The notes beneath the pieces were generated by a model that did not search any database, was not told the origin of the DNA, and worked only from the letters and a program-made list of their open reading frames with translations. This document shows positions 1 through 10,402 of a stretch of DNA of 64,000 nt, piece by piece (within the stretch, counting starts at the first letter, position 1; each line of letters starts with the position of its first letter). Source of the DNA: Sphingomonas dokdonensis (GTDB lineage Bacteria; Pseudomonadota; Alphaproteobacteria; Sphingomonadales; Sphingomonadaceae). The translations under genes were made by a program, and so were the position numbers. Where the stretch lies: assembly GCF_002197685.1 (NCBI RefSeq), contig NZ_NBBI01000003.1, forward strand, positions 434,001 through 498,000. The letters are read 5' to 3'.

Positions 1-1
1 C

Positions 2-280
2 ACGCTGCCCCGCATGACGCGCCAGACCAAGACTGATCGGGCCGCGATCGAAGCGGAACTCGCGGTCACGCGCGCGCGCGGCTTTGCCACCAGCTTTCGT
101 GAAAACTGGCCCAACGAGAATGGCGTCGGCGCCGCGATCCGCAATTCGCGCGGCGAGCCAACTGCCGCAATCTCGATTTCCGCGCCGGTCGATCGGGTCG
201 ACGAGGCGCAATGCATCGCATGGGGTCCGCTGCTGGTGGCGGCGGCCCGACGCATCAGCCTGGGGCTGACGCGGGGATAG
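2..280 (+). CDS. IclR-family transcriptional regulator, C-terminal part (cut by window edge)
   Basis: Only the last ~92 codons are present; the reading frame is open to the window edge, so the true start lies upstream. The residues match the end of an IclR effector-binding domain: a GFATSFRENWPNENGVGAAIRN stretch (shortened: GFATSFREN then NGVGAAIR), the ISISAPVDR strand, and a final amphipathic helix with AARRISL. The DNA-binding half is not visible. The gene ends 16 bp before a type-B carboxylesterase on the same strand. A second, complete IclR gene lies at the far end of this esterase cluster, so one or both probably control it. The ligand is unknown. Confidence 0.8.
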   Translation, partial: TLPRMTRQTKTDRAAIEAELAVTRARGFATSFRENWPNENGVGAAIRNSRGEPTAAISISAPVDRVDEAQCIAWGPLLVAAARRISLGLTRG

Positions 281-296
281 ATGGGGGAGCACGCAG

Positions 297-1907
297 ATGG
301 CCGACGGTAACCTGACCCGCCGCACGATCCTTGGCGCGATCGGCGTCGGAACGGCAATTCCCGGACTTGCCGCCGCGCGCCAGGCGAGCGCCGCGACGGT
401 GGAGACGACCGGCGGCAAGGTGCGCGGCGCCGAGGGCGATGGGATCACCGTGTTCAAGGGTATCCGCTACGGCGAGAGCACCGCCGGCGCCGGCCGCTTT
501 CGACCGCCGACGCCGGCACGCTGGTCGGGCGTGTTCGATGCAACGCAATTCGGTGATCAATCGCCGCAGATGCGAACGCCGCTCGCCGACCCAGGGCCGA
601 TGAGCGAGGATTGCCTGCGCATCAACATCTGGACGCCGCGGCTCGACACGCGCCGCCGCCCGGTGATGCTGTGGTTTCACGGCGGCGGGTTCGAAGCGGG
701 ATCGGCGTCGCAGCCGCTGTACGACGGCACCAATCTCGCGAGGCGCGGCGATGTCGTGGTGGCGACGATCAACCACCGGCTGAATGTCTTTGGCCATTGC
801 CACCTCGCCGATCGGCTGGGTGCGGAATACGCCACCTCGGGCAACGTAGGCTTTCTCGATCTGGTCGCGGCCATGCGCTGGGTGCGCGACAATATCGCGC
901 GTTTCGGCGGCGATCCTGGCAATGTCACGATCTTCGGTCAGTCGGGTGGCGGGCGCAAGGTGTCGCTCTGCTACGCGTCACCGGCGAGTGACGGGCTGTT
1001 CGCCCGCGGCATCGTGCAAAGCGGCTCGCACCTGCTGGTGCAGACGCCGGCGCAAGCGGGCCAGCTGGTCGATCTCCTGCTGAAGGAGCTTGAAATCGCG
1101 CCCGATAGCGCGCGTCGGCTGCTCGACGTGCCGGTCGATGCCTTGGTCGCGGCGCAATCGGCGGCGATCCGGACGGCGGGGTACCGGTTCGAGCCGGTGC
1201 TCGATGGACGCGTGTTCACCCAGCAGCCGTTCGTGCCGAATGCGCCACTGCGCAGCCGCGCGTTGCCGATGATGCTGGGCACGACGCGCACCGAATTATC
1301 CAATCAGCTGGGCAGCGCCGACCCGCGACTGTTTGATCTGCCGGCGCGTGCCTTCCCCGCGGCGGTCGCGCGCTTCGTCGGGGCGGAGCAGGCCGCCGAG
1401 GCGATCGCGGTGTTTCGTCGCTCACGGCCCGAGGCAACGCCCGCGGAGCTGTTCTTCACCATTGCCTCGGCGCGCGGCTATAATCTCGATGCGACGATCA
1501 TGGCGGAGGCGCGCGCCCGTGCGGGCGGCGCCGGCAAGACGTGGCGCTATGCGCTGGCGTGGCGGTCGCCGGCGGAGGATGGGCGCAGGATCAGCCAGCA
1601 CACGCTGGATCTGCCCTTCATGTTCGACAATGTCGCGGCCGGTGCGCGGCTTGTCGGCCCGCCGACCGACGCCACCGCGGCGATGGCGGACCAGATGGCC
1701 GGAAGCTGGATCGCCTTTGCGCGCGCTGGTGATCCCAACAACAAAAACGTGCCGACGTGGCGCCCCTATGACCTCGATCGCCGCGCGACGATGATCTTCG
1801 ACGTGCCGCCGCGGGTGGTGGATGATCCCTGGCGCGAGGAGCGCGTGTTCATGGCGCAGTTCCCGACGCAGCAAGGCACCGCTGGCCGCTATCGGAGTGC
1901 GTCGTGA
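297..1907 (+). CDS. Type-B carboxylesterase, exported (Tat-like signal)
   Basis: 536-residue alpha/beta-hydrolase of the carboxylesterase type B family, hydrolysing carboxylic esters. The N-terminus has twin arginines (LTRRTILG) and a hydrophobic stretch ending near residue 33, so export by Tat is likely. Visible motifs are the oxyanion-hole HGGGF at about 128-132, EDCLRINIW at about 104-112, and a nucleophile elbow GQSGGG with Ser216. The usual elbow is GESAGG; here Glu is Gln and Ala is Gly. A probable catalytic His lies in ISQHTLDLPFMFDN. It is the first of three paralogues in the cluster and runs straight into the next gene with a 1-nt TGATG overlap. The natural ester is unknown. Confidence 0.9.
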   Translation: MADGNLTRRTILGAIGVGTAIPGLAAARQASAATVETTGGKVRGAEGDGITVFKGIRYGESTAGAGRFRPPTPARWSGVFDATQFGDQSPQMRTPLADPGPMSEDCLRINIWTPRLDTRRRPVMLWFHGGGFEAGSASQPLYDGTNLARRGDVVVATINHRLNVFGHCHLADRLGAEYATSGNVGFLDLVAAMRWVRDNIARFGGDPGNVTIFGQSGGGRKVSLCYASPASDGLFARGIVQSGSHLLVQTPAQAGQLVDLLLKELEIAPDSARRLLDVPVDALVAAQSAAIRTAGYRFEPVLDGRVFTQQPFVPNAPLRSRALPMMLGTTRTELSNQLGSADPRLFDLPARAFPAAVARFVGAEQAAEAIAVFRRSRPEATPAELFFTIASARGYNLDATIMAEARARAGGAGKTWRYALAWRSPAEDGRRISQHTLDLPFMFDNVAAGARLVGPPTDATAAMADQMAGSWIAFARAGDPNNKNVPTWRPYDLDRRATMIFDVPPRVVDDPWREERVFMAQFPTQQGTAGRYRSAS

Positions 1908-3016
1908 TGCGCGCGCCGGATCGTCGCGCCGTGCTGACCGGCATGGCCTGCGCCGCGCTGCCGCTCTCCGTCCGCGCCGCGCAGGCCGCGACGCCGCGGA
2001 TCGGCGCGACCTGGCCGCGCGGCATACCGCAACGCGGCGGGTTCGATGCTGCGCAACTTGCGGCGGCGGCCGATCAAATCGGCGCGATCGGCGATCGGCA
2101 GGGGCTCGTCATCATCCATGACGGCCGCCTGATCTTTGAGCGCTATTGGGACGGCGCGCACTTCACGGCCGATCCGCATTGGCGCAACGTCTCCTTCTCC
2201 TCGGGCAAGTCGTGGGGCGCGACCATGGTGGGGCGCGCAGTGACGCAGGGGCATCTGCGCGTCGACGATCTCGCCAGCGCCTATGTCCCGGCCGCCCGCA
2301 CCGGATTGCTGCCGGGCACGACGATCCGTCACCTGTTGACCATGACGTCGGGCGGATCTTTGGTCACCAAGCCCAGCTCGAAGGCGCCCCGGCGGCTGGG
2401 CGACACCACGCCGCCCGGCCCGTCGGACGAATATCGCCGATCGATCGGCCATAGCGAAGAACGTGGCGCACCGGAAGGGTACGGCGTGTCGCTGACGCCG
2501 GGTGAGCGCTTCTTCTACGATGGCGCGGCGGCGGATCACCTTGCGGAAATCGTCACTGCGGCCACTGGCCGCACCAGCCACGATTACATGATGCAAGAAG
2601 TGGTCGCGAAGCTCGGCTGCACCGATTTCGCCTATCAGCCCGAGGGCGTCGATCGGAACGGCGATGTGCGGATCGGCGGATCGATCCTCCTGTCGTGCCG
2701 CGATCTGGCGCGGCTCGGGCAATTGTATTTCGACAAGGGTCGGTGGAACGGGCGGTCGCTGGTTGATTCGGCCTTTATCGCCGCCGCCACCACCCCGTCG
2801 CCGCGCAATCCCGATTACGGCTTTCTGTGGTGGCTCAACACCAGCGGCAAGATAACAAAGGCGCCACGCTCGATGTTCTTCGCCGCGGGCGCCTTTGGGC
2901 AATTCTGCTTTGTCGTGCCCGAGCGGCGGCTCGTGGTCGCGACGATGGGCTTCGGCGCGGGGCAACTGAGCGGTGACGCGATCTGGGAACCGCTCGCACC
3001 GGTGCTGCTGACCTGA
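1907..3016 (+). CDS. Serine hydrolase, class C beta-lactamase-like
   Basis: 369 residues from the ATG at 1907; a GTG at 1904 is an alternative, and a GGAG lies 9 nt upstream of the ATG. An N-terminal [10 protein letters not shown] twin-arginine segment suggests Tat export. The SxxK motif of the penicillin-binding / class C beta-lactamase superfamily appears as SSGK near residue 98. A second catalytic tyrosine is probably in [11 protein letters not shown]. Many members of this family are esterases or peptidases rather than lactamases. Translational coupling with the preceding carboxylesterase and the paralogue downstream favours a role in breaking down the same ester substrate. Substrate unknown. 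Confidence 0.85.
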   Translation: MRAPDRRAVLTGMACAALPLSVRAAQAATPRIGATWPRGIPQRGGFDAAQLAAAADQIGAIGDRQGLVIIHDGRLIFERYWDGAHFTADPHWRNVSFSSGKSWGATMVGRAVTQGHLRVDDLASAYVPAARTGLLPGTTIRHLLTMTSGGSLVTKPSSKAPRRLGDTTPPGPSDEYRRSIGHSEERGAPEGYGVSLTPGERFFYDGAAADHLAEIVTAATGRTSHDYMMQEVVAKLGCTDFAYQPEGVDRNGDVRIGGSILLSCRDLARLGQLYFDKGRWNGRSLVDSAFIAAATTPSPRNPDYGFLWWLNTSGKITKAPRSMFFAAGAFGQFCFVVPERRLVVATMGFGAGQLSGDAIWEPLAPVLLT

Positions 3017-3084
3017 ACGACGTGTCGCGGCGCCACGGGGCGCATCGGCACGGAAAAACAGACATGAAATGGGGAGATGAAGGC

Positions 3085-4704
3085 ATGATCGGATCAGCTT
3101 CGCGTCGCGGGTTCGTGCTCGGCGGCGGTATGGCGGCGGCAGCGACGCTGCTGCCGGGGCGTGTGTCGGCGTCGGCGATGTTTCCGGTGGTGGAGACGGC
3201 CGACGGCAAGCTGCGCGGCTATAGCGGCGGCGACGTCGCCGTCTTCAAGGGCATCCGCTACGGCGCGCCGACCTCTGGCCGCAACCGCTTCATGCCGCCG
3301 CAGCCCGTCGCGAAATGGGCGGGTGTGCGCGATGCGATCGCCTATTCCGACGTGAGCCCGCAGGTGCCGGCCGATCGCCGCAGTCCCTATGCCGATCTCA
3401 TCATGTTCGAAACGCAGCCGGCCGGCATCGGCGAGGATTGCCTGTCGCTCAACCTGTGGACGCCGCAGCTGTCGGCAACCGCGAAGCTGCCGGTGATCGT
3501 GGTGCTGCACGGTGGCGGCTTCTACGGCGGGTCGGGCAATTCCAGCGGCATGGACGGCGAGCAGATGGCACGCTTCGGCAAGGCCGTGGTGATCGCGGTC
3601 AATCATCGGCTGGGCGCTTTTGGCTACCTGCATCTGGCGGAGGCGGGCGGCGCGGATTTCGCCAGCTCGGGCGCGGCGGGCATGATGGACCTCGTCGCCG
3701 CGCTGCGCTGGATCAAGGCCAATGTGGCGCAGTTCGGCGGCGATCCGTCGCGCGTGCTGGTCTATGGCCAGTCGGGCGGCGGCGCGAAGACCAGCGTGCT
3801 GCTGGCGATGCCGGGTGCCAAGGGGCTGTTCCACCGCGCCGGCGTGATGAGCGGATCGGCGCTCAAGGTGCTGACCCCCGATGTGGCGGCGGCGCGCAGC
3901 GCTGCGCTGATGAAGGCGCTTGGCCTCGGGCCGCGCGACGTGCGCAAGCTGCAGGATGTGCCGTTCATCACGCTGCTGGAGGCGCAGGCGGAGCTTGAAG
4001 CGAGCGCGCGGGCGCGCGGCGAGGCGCCGGGCTCCTTTGCGCCGGTGCTCGACGGCACGGCCATTCCGCGGCACCCGTTCTTCCCGGACGCGCCCGCGGT
4101 CTCCGCCGACGTGCCGATGATCGTGTCCACGGCGCTCGACGAGCGCGCCTATCGCATGACCGATTTTGCGATGACCGAGGCGGGCCTGGTCGATTTCGCA
4201 CGCCAACGCGCCGGCGATCGCGCGGCGGAGGTGGTCAAAATGTATCGCGCGGAAGACGCAAAGGCGCCGCCGTTCCTGGTGGCGGCGCGGATCGACAGCG
4301 ATTTGTGGTTCCGCAAGAGTGCCTTTGCGATGGCGGAGCTCAAGGCCAAGCAAGCGGGCGCCCCGATCTGGACGTATCTGTGGACCTGGCCCAGCCCGGC
4401 TTATGGCGGCCGCTTCGGCGCGGTCCACGGGATTGATGTCGGCCCAAGCCTCTACAACGTGCGTGGCGGGCTGAACGGACCGAGCGCAGGAAGTGTGCGC
4501 ATGGCGTCGCGCATCGCCTCATCCTGGGCGGCCTTCGCCGCGACGGGCAATCCGGCCAATGACAAGATCCCGAGCTGGACGCCGTATGCGCCACCACAGC
4601 GCGCGACCATGATCTTCGGCGAGGAAACGCGCGTGGAAAGCGATCCGCGCGCCGAGTTCCGCGCGCTTTGGCAAGAGATCAAGCCAGCGGCAACTCGCGG
4701 CTAG
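3085..4704 (+). CDS. Type-B carboxylesterase (second paralogue)
   Basis: About 539 residues from ATG 3085, chosen because GGGGAG precedes it and a Tat-like [10 protein letters not shown] follows at once. In-frame starts at 3064 and 3022 would only add residues before this signal. Family motifs are [17 protein letters not shown], an HGGGF oxyanion hole and GQSGGG with Ser230. The catalytic His is probably in the AVHGIDVGP segment. Like the first paralogue it has the modified GQSGGG elbow, whereas the third has GESGGG. It is followed by 117 bp of intergenic DNA and a TonB-dependent receptor on the same strand. Confidence 0.9.
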   Translation: MIGSASRRGFVLGGGMAAAATLLPGRVSASAMFPVVETADGKLRGYSGGDVAVFKGIRYGAPTSGRNRFMPPQPVAKWAGVRDAIAYSDVSPQVPADRRSPYADLIMFETQPAGIGEDCLSLNLWTPQLSATAKLPVIVVLHGGGFYGGSGNSSGMDGEQMARFGKAVVIAVNHRLGAFGYLHLAEAGGADFASSGAAGMMDLVAALRWIKANVAQFGGDPSRVLVYGQSGGGAKTSVLLAMPGAKGLFHRAGVMSGSALKVLTPDVAAARSAALMKALGLGPRDVRKLQDVPFITLLEAQAELEASARARGEAPGSFAPVLDGTAIPRHPFFPDAPAVSADVPMIVSTALDERAYRMTDFAMTEAGLVDFARQRAGDRAAEVVKMYRAEDAKAPPFLVAARIDSDLWFRKSAFAMAELKAKQAGAPIWTYLWTWPSPAYGGRFGAVHGIDVGPSLYNVRGGLNGPSAGSVRMASRIASSWAAFAATGNPANDKIPSWTPYAPPQRATMIFGEETRVESDPRAEFRALWQEIKPAATRG

Positions 4705-4705
4705 A

Positions 4706-4722
4706 TTTCCACCATACGGAAC
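4706..4722. promoter_or_regulatory. Small inverted repeat before the receptor gene, possible regulator site
   Basis: TTCC and GGAA arms separated by 7 bp lie just after the second esterase and about 100 bp before the receptor start. IclR-family operators are often short inverted repeats of this type, and IclR genes flank the cluster. The arms are only 4 bp, so this could be chance. Confidence 0.2.
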
Positions 4723-4821
4723 GACATAATAAATGACAAAACTTCTGTTGCGTCTTGCGGTGGACGGTCCCAGAGCGCGCGCAAGTCGCAACAGCGGCAA
4801 ATAGCAAGAGGGGTGGGGATT

Positions 4822-7821
4822 ATGCGGGCTTGGTTGTTGAGCACGGTGGCGATCTGCGGGTGGCAGGGCTGCGCTTGGGCGCAGGATCTCACACCGCTCC
4901 CGTCGGCGGAGTCCGCCGCGCCTGAAACGCAGCGCGACCAGGATATCATCATCACCGGTTCGCGCATCGCACGGCGCGATTTTACCGCGGAAAGCCCGAT
5001 CACCACGGTGAACAAGGACTTTCTGGAAAACACCGGGCCGGCGACGGTCGATCAGTCGCTGAACCAGCTGCCGCAATTCCAGGCGACGCAAAATGCGCAA
5101 ACGTCGAGCGTCGGCGGGTCGGGTGCGGGATCGTCCGGCGGACGGGCCAACGCCAATCTGCGCGGCCTGGGTGCGCCGCGCACCCTGGTGCTGTTTGACG
5201 GGCGCCGCTTGCAGCCATCCGACGTGCAGGGCGCAATCGATCTCAACACGATCTCGCCGGCTCTGATCTCCTCGGTCGAAGTCATCACCGGCGGCGCCTC
5301 CGCCGTGTACGGGTCGGATGCGATCGCGGGCGTCGTCAACTTCCGCTTCAACAACGGTTTTCGCGGGTTCGAGCTGACCGGGGACGCGGGCATCACCGAC
5401 AAGGGCGATGGCGCGAACTATAGCGGTTCGCTGACTTGGGGCGGCGCGCTGCTGGATGATCGCGCGCGATTGTTCGTCTCCGGCTCATACCTGCAGCGCG
5501 GCACCGCGTCGCGCCAGGCACGGCGCTTCTTCGACAACCGGCTGGGCACGTCATCACCGACGAGCGGCGCGATCGTACAATCGGGCACCAATCCCTTCGG
5601 TGCCGGGAGCGCCGCCTCCGTTGCGGCATACCGCAACCTGTTCACCAACGTGTACGGCACGCCGCTACCACCAAGCGCGAGCAGCATCATCCTCAACACC
5701 GACGGCACGCTGATCGGCCGCAACAACGCATCGAATTTGCGGCCGACGCCGCTCGACGGCTATGTCGTGGACGAAACCGGCATCGTCTCGCAGGTCGCAC
5801 TGCTCGACGGCACGGTGCAACTGCCGCTGGAACGCTACACCGCCTTCGCGCGCGGCGAGTTCGAGGTGTCGCCGGCGCTTACCTTCTACGCGCAGGGCAA
5901 TTACGCGACCTACACCACCGACCAGACGAGTGAATCGGGCGTGCTGCAATCGGTGGTCGGCACCATCGCGATCCGCGCCGACAATCCGTTCGTGACGCCC
6001 GATCTGCGTACCCTGTTGAATTCACGCCCGCGCCCGAATGACCCATTCGGCTATTATTTCACCAGCACGCGCATCGGGCAGGTGCGGGTGAAGCAGGATT
6101 ACGATGTCTATCAGCTGCTCGGCGGTGCGAAGGGCGATCTTGGCGGGTCGCTGCGCTACGACATCTATGTGTCGCACGGCGAGACGCGCAACGACGAAAG
6201 CGCGTTCAACCAGGTGAGCCGCAGCCGCTTCAACGCAGTGGTGAACGGCGTCGGCCCCGATGGCCGCGCAGACGGTGGCCGCAGCCAGTGCGAAGGCGGC
6301 TATGATCCGTTCGGCTTCACGCCGACCTCGCCGTCGTGTGCCGCCTATCTCACCTTCAGCACCACCAATCGGTATCGCTTCAGCCAGACGGTGGTGCAGG
6401 GCAATCTGAGCGGCGAGCTGTTCGAGCTGCCCGGCGGACCCATCGGATTCAACGTCGGCGCCGAATATCGCCGCAACGATTATCGCGCCGATATCGACCC
6501 GCGTAACAGCCCGACGCCGACGGCAGTGCCGGGCGTCACGACCTCGCCCGAAGCGCTCGGCTCGTCGGGCGCGCTGTCGTCGGGCGGCGATATCGCGGTG
6601 CGCGAATTCTACGGCGAACTGCTGCTGCCGCTCCTGCGCGACCGGCCGTTCTTCCGCTCGCTCGAGCTCGACCTCGCCTATCGCTATTCGGACTATGACC
6701 GAATCGGCGGCGTCCACACCTACAAGGCGAGCGGCAACTGGACGCCGTTCGACGGGGTGGCGATCCGCGGCGGCTATTCGCGCGCGATCCGCGCGCCCAG
6801 CCTTGGCGATCTGTATTCGCCGCGATCTGGCGCGACCGGCGTGATCGGCCTTGCGCCAGACGGCGCGGGCGATCCGTGCGACGTGCGCGGCGCTGCCCGC
6901 ACCGGAAAGGCAAACGGGGTCGATCCGGCCAAGGTGGTCGCGCTGTGCGTCGCCAATGGCGTGCCGCAGAACCTGGTCGGCACTTATCGCTATTCGGGCC
7001 GCGCCAATGCCGCCTTCCGCGTCGGCAATCCCGACCTGAACGAGGAAACCGCCGACAGCTACACCGTCGGTGCGGTGTTCCAGCCCGACTTCGCCAAGGC
7101 GCTGCTGAAGCGTTTCTCTTTCTCGGTCGATTACTACAACATCGCCGTCGAGGACGCGATCGGCTACGTCACCAGCCCGCTGGCGCTGAACCAATGCTTC
7201 AATCTGGGTGGGCTGAACCCGACCTATGATCCGAACAATTATTACTGCCAGCTAATCAAGCGCGATAGCGCGGGCGTGCTCGCCTATATCGACGAGCCGC
7301 TGTTCAACCTGGGGCGCTATCAGACCGCCGGACTCGACTTTCAGGTCGATGCGGCGATCGGGCTCGGCGAGGTGGGCACCTTCTCGATCAACAGCGCCGT
7401 CACCTATGTGATGGATTACAAGATCCAGAGCCTGTCGACCGAGCCGACGTTCGATTACGCCGGCACCATCGGCAACACGCAGATCGACGGTTTCTCCAGC
7501 ACGCACCCGCGCTGGAAGCATGTCACCACCGCCACCGTGTCGGGCAGCGCCGGGTCGCTCGCGTTGCGCTGGCGCTACATCGGCGAACAGTCCAACTCAG
7601 GCAACGTCGGTACGGCAGGAACAGCGCCGGGCGTGCCGTCGGTCAGCTATTTCGACCTGATCGGCCGATTGATCGTGGACAAGCAGTTCGAGCTGCGCGC
7701 CGGCATCACCAACATCGCCGACAAGCAGCCGCCTGAATTCGGCGGCCCGGCCACCACGGCCACCTCGACCTATGACATCATTGGGCGCAGCCTGTTCGTC
7801 GGTGCGACGGCGCGGTTCTGA
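4822..7821 (+). CDS. TonB-dependent outer-membrane receptor (esterase cluster)
   Basis: About 999 residues from ATG 4822, preceded by AGAGGGG at a good distance; GTG 4813 is less likely. A Sec signal ends near GCAWAQ. The plug domain opens with DIIITGSRIARRDF and contains LRGLGAPRTLVLFDGRR and EVITGGASAVYGSDAIAGVVNF, typical of large sphingomonad and Xanthomonas receptors. The C-terminus ends in an aromatic residue (FVGATARF), the usual outer-membrane beta-barrel signal. It sits between esterase paralogues, so it probably imports an ester-containing substrate or its products with TonB-ExbBD energy. The ligand cannot be read from sequence. Confidence 0.92.
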   Translation: MRAWLLSTVAICGWQGCAWAQDLTPLPSAESAAPETQRDQDIIITGSRIARRDFTAESPITTVNKDFLENTGPATVDQSLNQLPQFQATQNAQTSSVGGSGAGSSGGRANANLRGLGAPRTLVLFDGRRLQPSDVQGAIDLNTISPALISSVEVITGGASAVYGSDAIAGVVNFRFNNGFRGFELTGDAGITDKGDGANYSGSLTWGGALLDDRARLFVSGSYLQRGTASRQARRFFDNRLGTSSPTSGAIVQSGTNPFGAGSAASVAAYRNLFTNVYGTPLPPSASSIILNTDGTLIGRNNASNLRPTPLDGYVVDETGIVSQVALLDGTVQLPLERYTAFARGEFEVSPALTFYAQGNYATYTTDQTSESGVLQSVVGTIAIRADNPFVTPDLRTLLNSRPRPNDPFGYYFTSTRIGQVRVKQDYDVYQLLGGAKGDLGGSLRYDIYVSHGETRNDESAFNQVSRSRFNAVVNGVGPDGRADGGRSQCEGGYDPFGFTPTSPSCAAYLTFSTTNRYRFSQTVVQGNLSGELFELPGGPIGFNVGAEYRRNDYRADIDPRNSPTPTAVPGVTTSPEALGSSGALSSGGDIAVREFYGELLLPLLRDRPFFRSLELDLAYRYSDYDRIGGVHTYKASGNWTPFDGVAIRGGYSRAIRAPSLGDLYSPRSGATGVIGLAPDGAGDPCDVRGAARTGKANGVDPAKVVALCVANGVPQNLVGTYRYSGRANAAFRVGNPDLNEETADSYTVGAVFQPDFAKALLKRFSFSVDYYNIAVEDAIGYVTSPLALNQCFNLGGLNPTYDPNNYYCQLIKRDSAGVLAYIDEPLFNLGRYQTAGLDFQVDAAIGLGEVGTFSINSAVTYVMDYKIQSLSTEPTFDYAGTIGNTQIDGFSSTHPRWKHVTTATVSGSAGSLALRWRYIGEQSNSGNVGTAGTAPGVPSVSYFDLIGRLIVDKQFELRAGITNIADKQPPEFGGPATTATSTYDIIGRSLFVGATARF

Positions 7822-7846
7822 GCGGAGCGGAAGAATGGAGAAGAGC

Positions 7847-9430
7847 ATGAAGATCGCGACGTTGCTGGGCAGTGCCGCCGCCGGCCTGTTGATCGCCTCC
7901 TCGGCCGCCGCGCAGGATCCGGTGGTGCGCACCAGCGCCGGGCCGGTGCGCGGCACCGACGAGGATGGCGTGCACGTCTTCAAGGGCGTGCGCTACGGTG
8001 CCGATACCGCACCGGTGCGGTTCCAGCCGGCGCGTGCGCCCGAGCCATGGCGCGAAACCGTTGATGCGAAGGCCTATGGCAACACCTGTCCGCAGATCAC
8101 CTCGGGCGAGGTGTCGCTGTTCGCCTCCTGGGTGAACGACACGCCGCAAAGCGAGGATTGCCTGTTCCTCAACGTCTGGACGCGCGGGCTGAACGACGGG
8201 AAGAAGCGGCCGGTCATGGTGTGGTTTCATGGTGGCGGCTATGTCACCGGATCGGGATCGAGCCACGGTTATGATGGCGTGCGGCTGGCGAAGCGCGGCG
8301 ACGTGGTGCTCGTCACTGTCAATCACCGGCTGAACGCCTTCGGCTATCTCAATGTCGCCGGGCTGACCGACGATCCGCGCTATGCCAAGTCGGGCAATGT
8401 CGGCAGCCTCGACATGGTGCAGTCGCTGCAATGGGTGCGCGACAATATCGTCAAGTTCGGCGGCGATCCGGGCAACGTCACCATCTTCGGTGAATCCGGC
8501 GGCGGCGCCAAGGTGTCGACGATGATGGCCTTTCCGCCCGCCAAGGGGCTGTTCCACAAGGTGATCGCCCAGAGCGGGTCGATGTCGCTGAAGGGCTTCA
8601 GTCCGGCGATCGGCACTGCCATTGCGGCGGACATCATGCGCGTGGCCGGTTTGCAGCGCGGCGAGGTAGACAAGCTCGCTGCGATGCCGTTCGAGCAGCT
8701 CGTGAAGGTGGAGGCCAAGTCCAAGAGCCGCGGCGCGTTCTTCCGCCCGGTGACCGACAGCACGGTGATGCCGCGCGACCCGTTCGATCCCGACGCGCCG
8801 CCTATGTCAAAGGACGTGCCGTTGCTGGTCGGCACCAACCAGACCGAAACTCGGCTGAACATCGGCGTGGGCGACCCAAGCACGTTCACCATGACGTGGG
8901 AGGACCTGCCCGAGCGGCTCGGGAAGACGCTGCCCGGCACCGACGTCGCCGCACTGATCGCTCAGCAGCGCAAGCTGCACCCCGGCGACAACGCCGGCGA
9001 CATCTTCTTTCGCGTCAACACCTGGCGCAATTACCGCAAGACCGCGATCACCCAGGCCGAGCGCAAGGCGGCGCAGGGCGGCGCGCCGGTCTATATGTAC
9101 CAGCTGCAATGGAAGACGCCGGTCGACGGCGGCAAATGGCAGACCCCGCACGCACTCGACATCGCCTTCGTGTTCGACAATGTCGCCAAGTCGCGGTCGA
9201 TGGTCGGTGAGGGCGGCGACCAGCAGCATATGGCCGACCTGATGAGCGACGCGTGGATCGCGTTCGCGCGCACCGGAAGCCCCCAAACGAAGGCGCTCCC
9301 GACCTGGCCGACCTATGATGCGGCGCGCCGCGCGACCATGATCTTCGACAGCAAGCCGCGGGTGGAGAATGATCCCGAAGCAAAGGACCGCGCGCTGTTC
9401 GCGGACCTGCCGGCCGGACGGGAGGGGTAA
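7847..9430 (+). CDS. Type-B carboxylesterase (third paralogue)
   Basis: 527 residues from ATG 7847, which gives a clean Sec signal (MKIATLLGSAAAGLLIASSA, then AQ) and has GGAG 7 nt upstream; ATG 7835 is an alternative. Motifs are VFKGVRYG, EDCLFLNVW, HGGGY, and a GESGGG elbow with Ser217, closer to the family consensus than in the two sister enzymes. The catalytic His is probably in TPHALDIAFVFDN. The start is 25 bp after the receptor stop, so both are probably in one transcript. Together with the upstream hydrolases it implies stepwise or broad hydrolysis of esters in the periplasm. Confidence 0.9.
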   Translation: MKIATLLGSAAAGLLIASSAAAQDPVVRTSAGPVRGTDEDGVHVFKGVRYGADTAPVRFQPARAPEPWRETVDAKAYGNTCPQITSGEVSLFASWVNDTPQSEDCLFLNVWTRGLNDGKKRPVMVWFHGGGYVTGSGSSHGYDGVRLAKRGDVVLVTVNHRLNAFGYLNVAGLTDDPRYAKSGNVGSLDMVQSLQWVRDNIVKFGGDPGNVTIFGESGGGAKVSTMMAFPPAKGLFHKVIAQSGSMSLKGFSPAIGTAIAADIMRVAGLQRGEVDKLAAMPFEQLVKVEAKSKSRGAFFRPVTDSTVMPRDPFDPDAPPMSKDVPLLVGTNQTETRLNIGVGDPSTFTMTWEDLPERLGKTLPGTDVAALIAQQRKLHPGDNAGDIFFRVNTWRNYRKTAITQAERKAAQGGAPVYMYQLQWKTPVDGGKWQTPHALDIAFVFDNVAKSRSMVGEGGDQQHMADLMSDAWIAFARTGSPQTKALPTWPTYDAARRATMIFDSKPRVENDPEAKDRALFADLPAGREG

Positions 9431-9549
9431 GACCCTTGGCGCGCGGCGATCATGGCATTGCAACGCTGAAGCAGGTGCGGCCGGTCCGACATTAGACATC
9501 CCCGGAAGCAGGGGGCATCACGTCAGATCGGTCACGGCGGACGATAAAG

Positions 9550-10296
9550 ATGGACTCGACGGTTTCAAAGGGCCTGAACGTGCTGGAGCTGCTGGTGCGC
9601 GCCGCGGCGCCCATGCGGCTGTCAGCGGTCGCGCAGGAGCTTGGCCTTCAGAAAAGCAACGCGCATCGCACGTTGGCGACGCTGATCGCCGGCGGGTTCG
9701 TCGTTCAAGACGAGGAGACGGGGCGGTACCGACCGAGCCTGAAGCTGTTCGAGCTCGGCTCCAAGGTCGTCGCCGATCATCCCGCGCGGCGCGCGGCCGC
9801 GCCTTACATGCAGGATCTGCACAAGACACTGGGCGAGACCGTGAACCTGTACGTGCTCGACAAGAATGCGATCCTGGTAATCGAAAAGCTTCTGTCGCCG
9901 CGACCGTTGCGGTTCTCCAGCCGACCCGGCTCGCGCCTGCCCATTGCAACGACGGCCGCCGGCCATGCCATGCTGGCGCATGAGACCGATCCTGCAACAT
10001 TGCTGCGCGAGTCGCTCGAAAGCGCACCCTTGCCGCCGCGTTTCGAGATCGACCAGCAGGCGGTGCTCGCCTCGCTGGAGGAGGTGCGCCATCGCGGCTA
10101 TGTCGAGGCAGTCGACAGCTGGACGCCCGGCATCTTCAGCTTCGCCGCACCGATCCTGCGCGAGGACGGGCGAGCCGGCGCTGCCATCGGCGTTTCCGGG
10201 CCGATCGAGCGACAAACCGAAGCGAACCGTGCAGCGATCATCGAGGCGCTGCTGACGACATCCGCGCGCATCGCCGAAAACGCACCGCTGCTTTGA
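9550..10296 (+). CDS. IclR-family transcriptional regulator
   Basis: 248 residues. The N-terminal winged HTH is clear (KGLNVLELL, then LSAVAQELGLQKSNAHRTLA and an EETGRYRPSLKLFELG wing). The C-terminal IclR effector domain follows with SRPGSRLPIATTAAGHAML and DSWTPGIFSFAAPIL. It begins 119 bp after the third esterase on the same strand, and probably regulates the esterase/receptor genes in response to a small carboxylic or aromatic acid, the usual ligand class of the family. That ligand class is family knowledge, not visible here. Confidence 0.9.
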   Translation: MDSTVSKGLNVLELLVRAAAPMRLSAVAQELGLQKSNAHRTLATLIAGGFVVQDEETGRYRPSLKLFELGSKVVADHPARRAAAPYMQDLHKTLGETVNLYVLDKNAILVIEKLLSPRPLRFSSRPGSRLPIATTAAGHAMLAHETDPATLLRESLESAPLPPRFEIDQQAVLASLEEVRHRGYVEAVDSWTPGIFSFAAPILREDGRAGAAIGVSGPIERQTEANRAAIIEALLTTSARIAENAPLL

Positions 10297-10402
10297 GATC
10301 CTGCAATGACGGTTCGTACGTTGGCGGCCGCTGCCGAGACCGCGAGAGACCAGCCATGGCCCGGCGAATCGTCCGCCGTCCAAGACGGATAGCCCGAAAC
10401 AT

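Noticed and set aside
3094-4428. 444-codon minus-strand frame opposite the second carboxylesterase
   Set aside because: Shadow frame; the plus-strand product has all carboxylesterase motifs and a Tat signal.
297-9430. Fumonisin esterase (FumD-like) cluster
   Set aside because: Type-B esterase and TonB receptor would fit, but no aminotransferase, alcohol dehydrogenase or other fum-type gene is present, so the substrate is left open.
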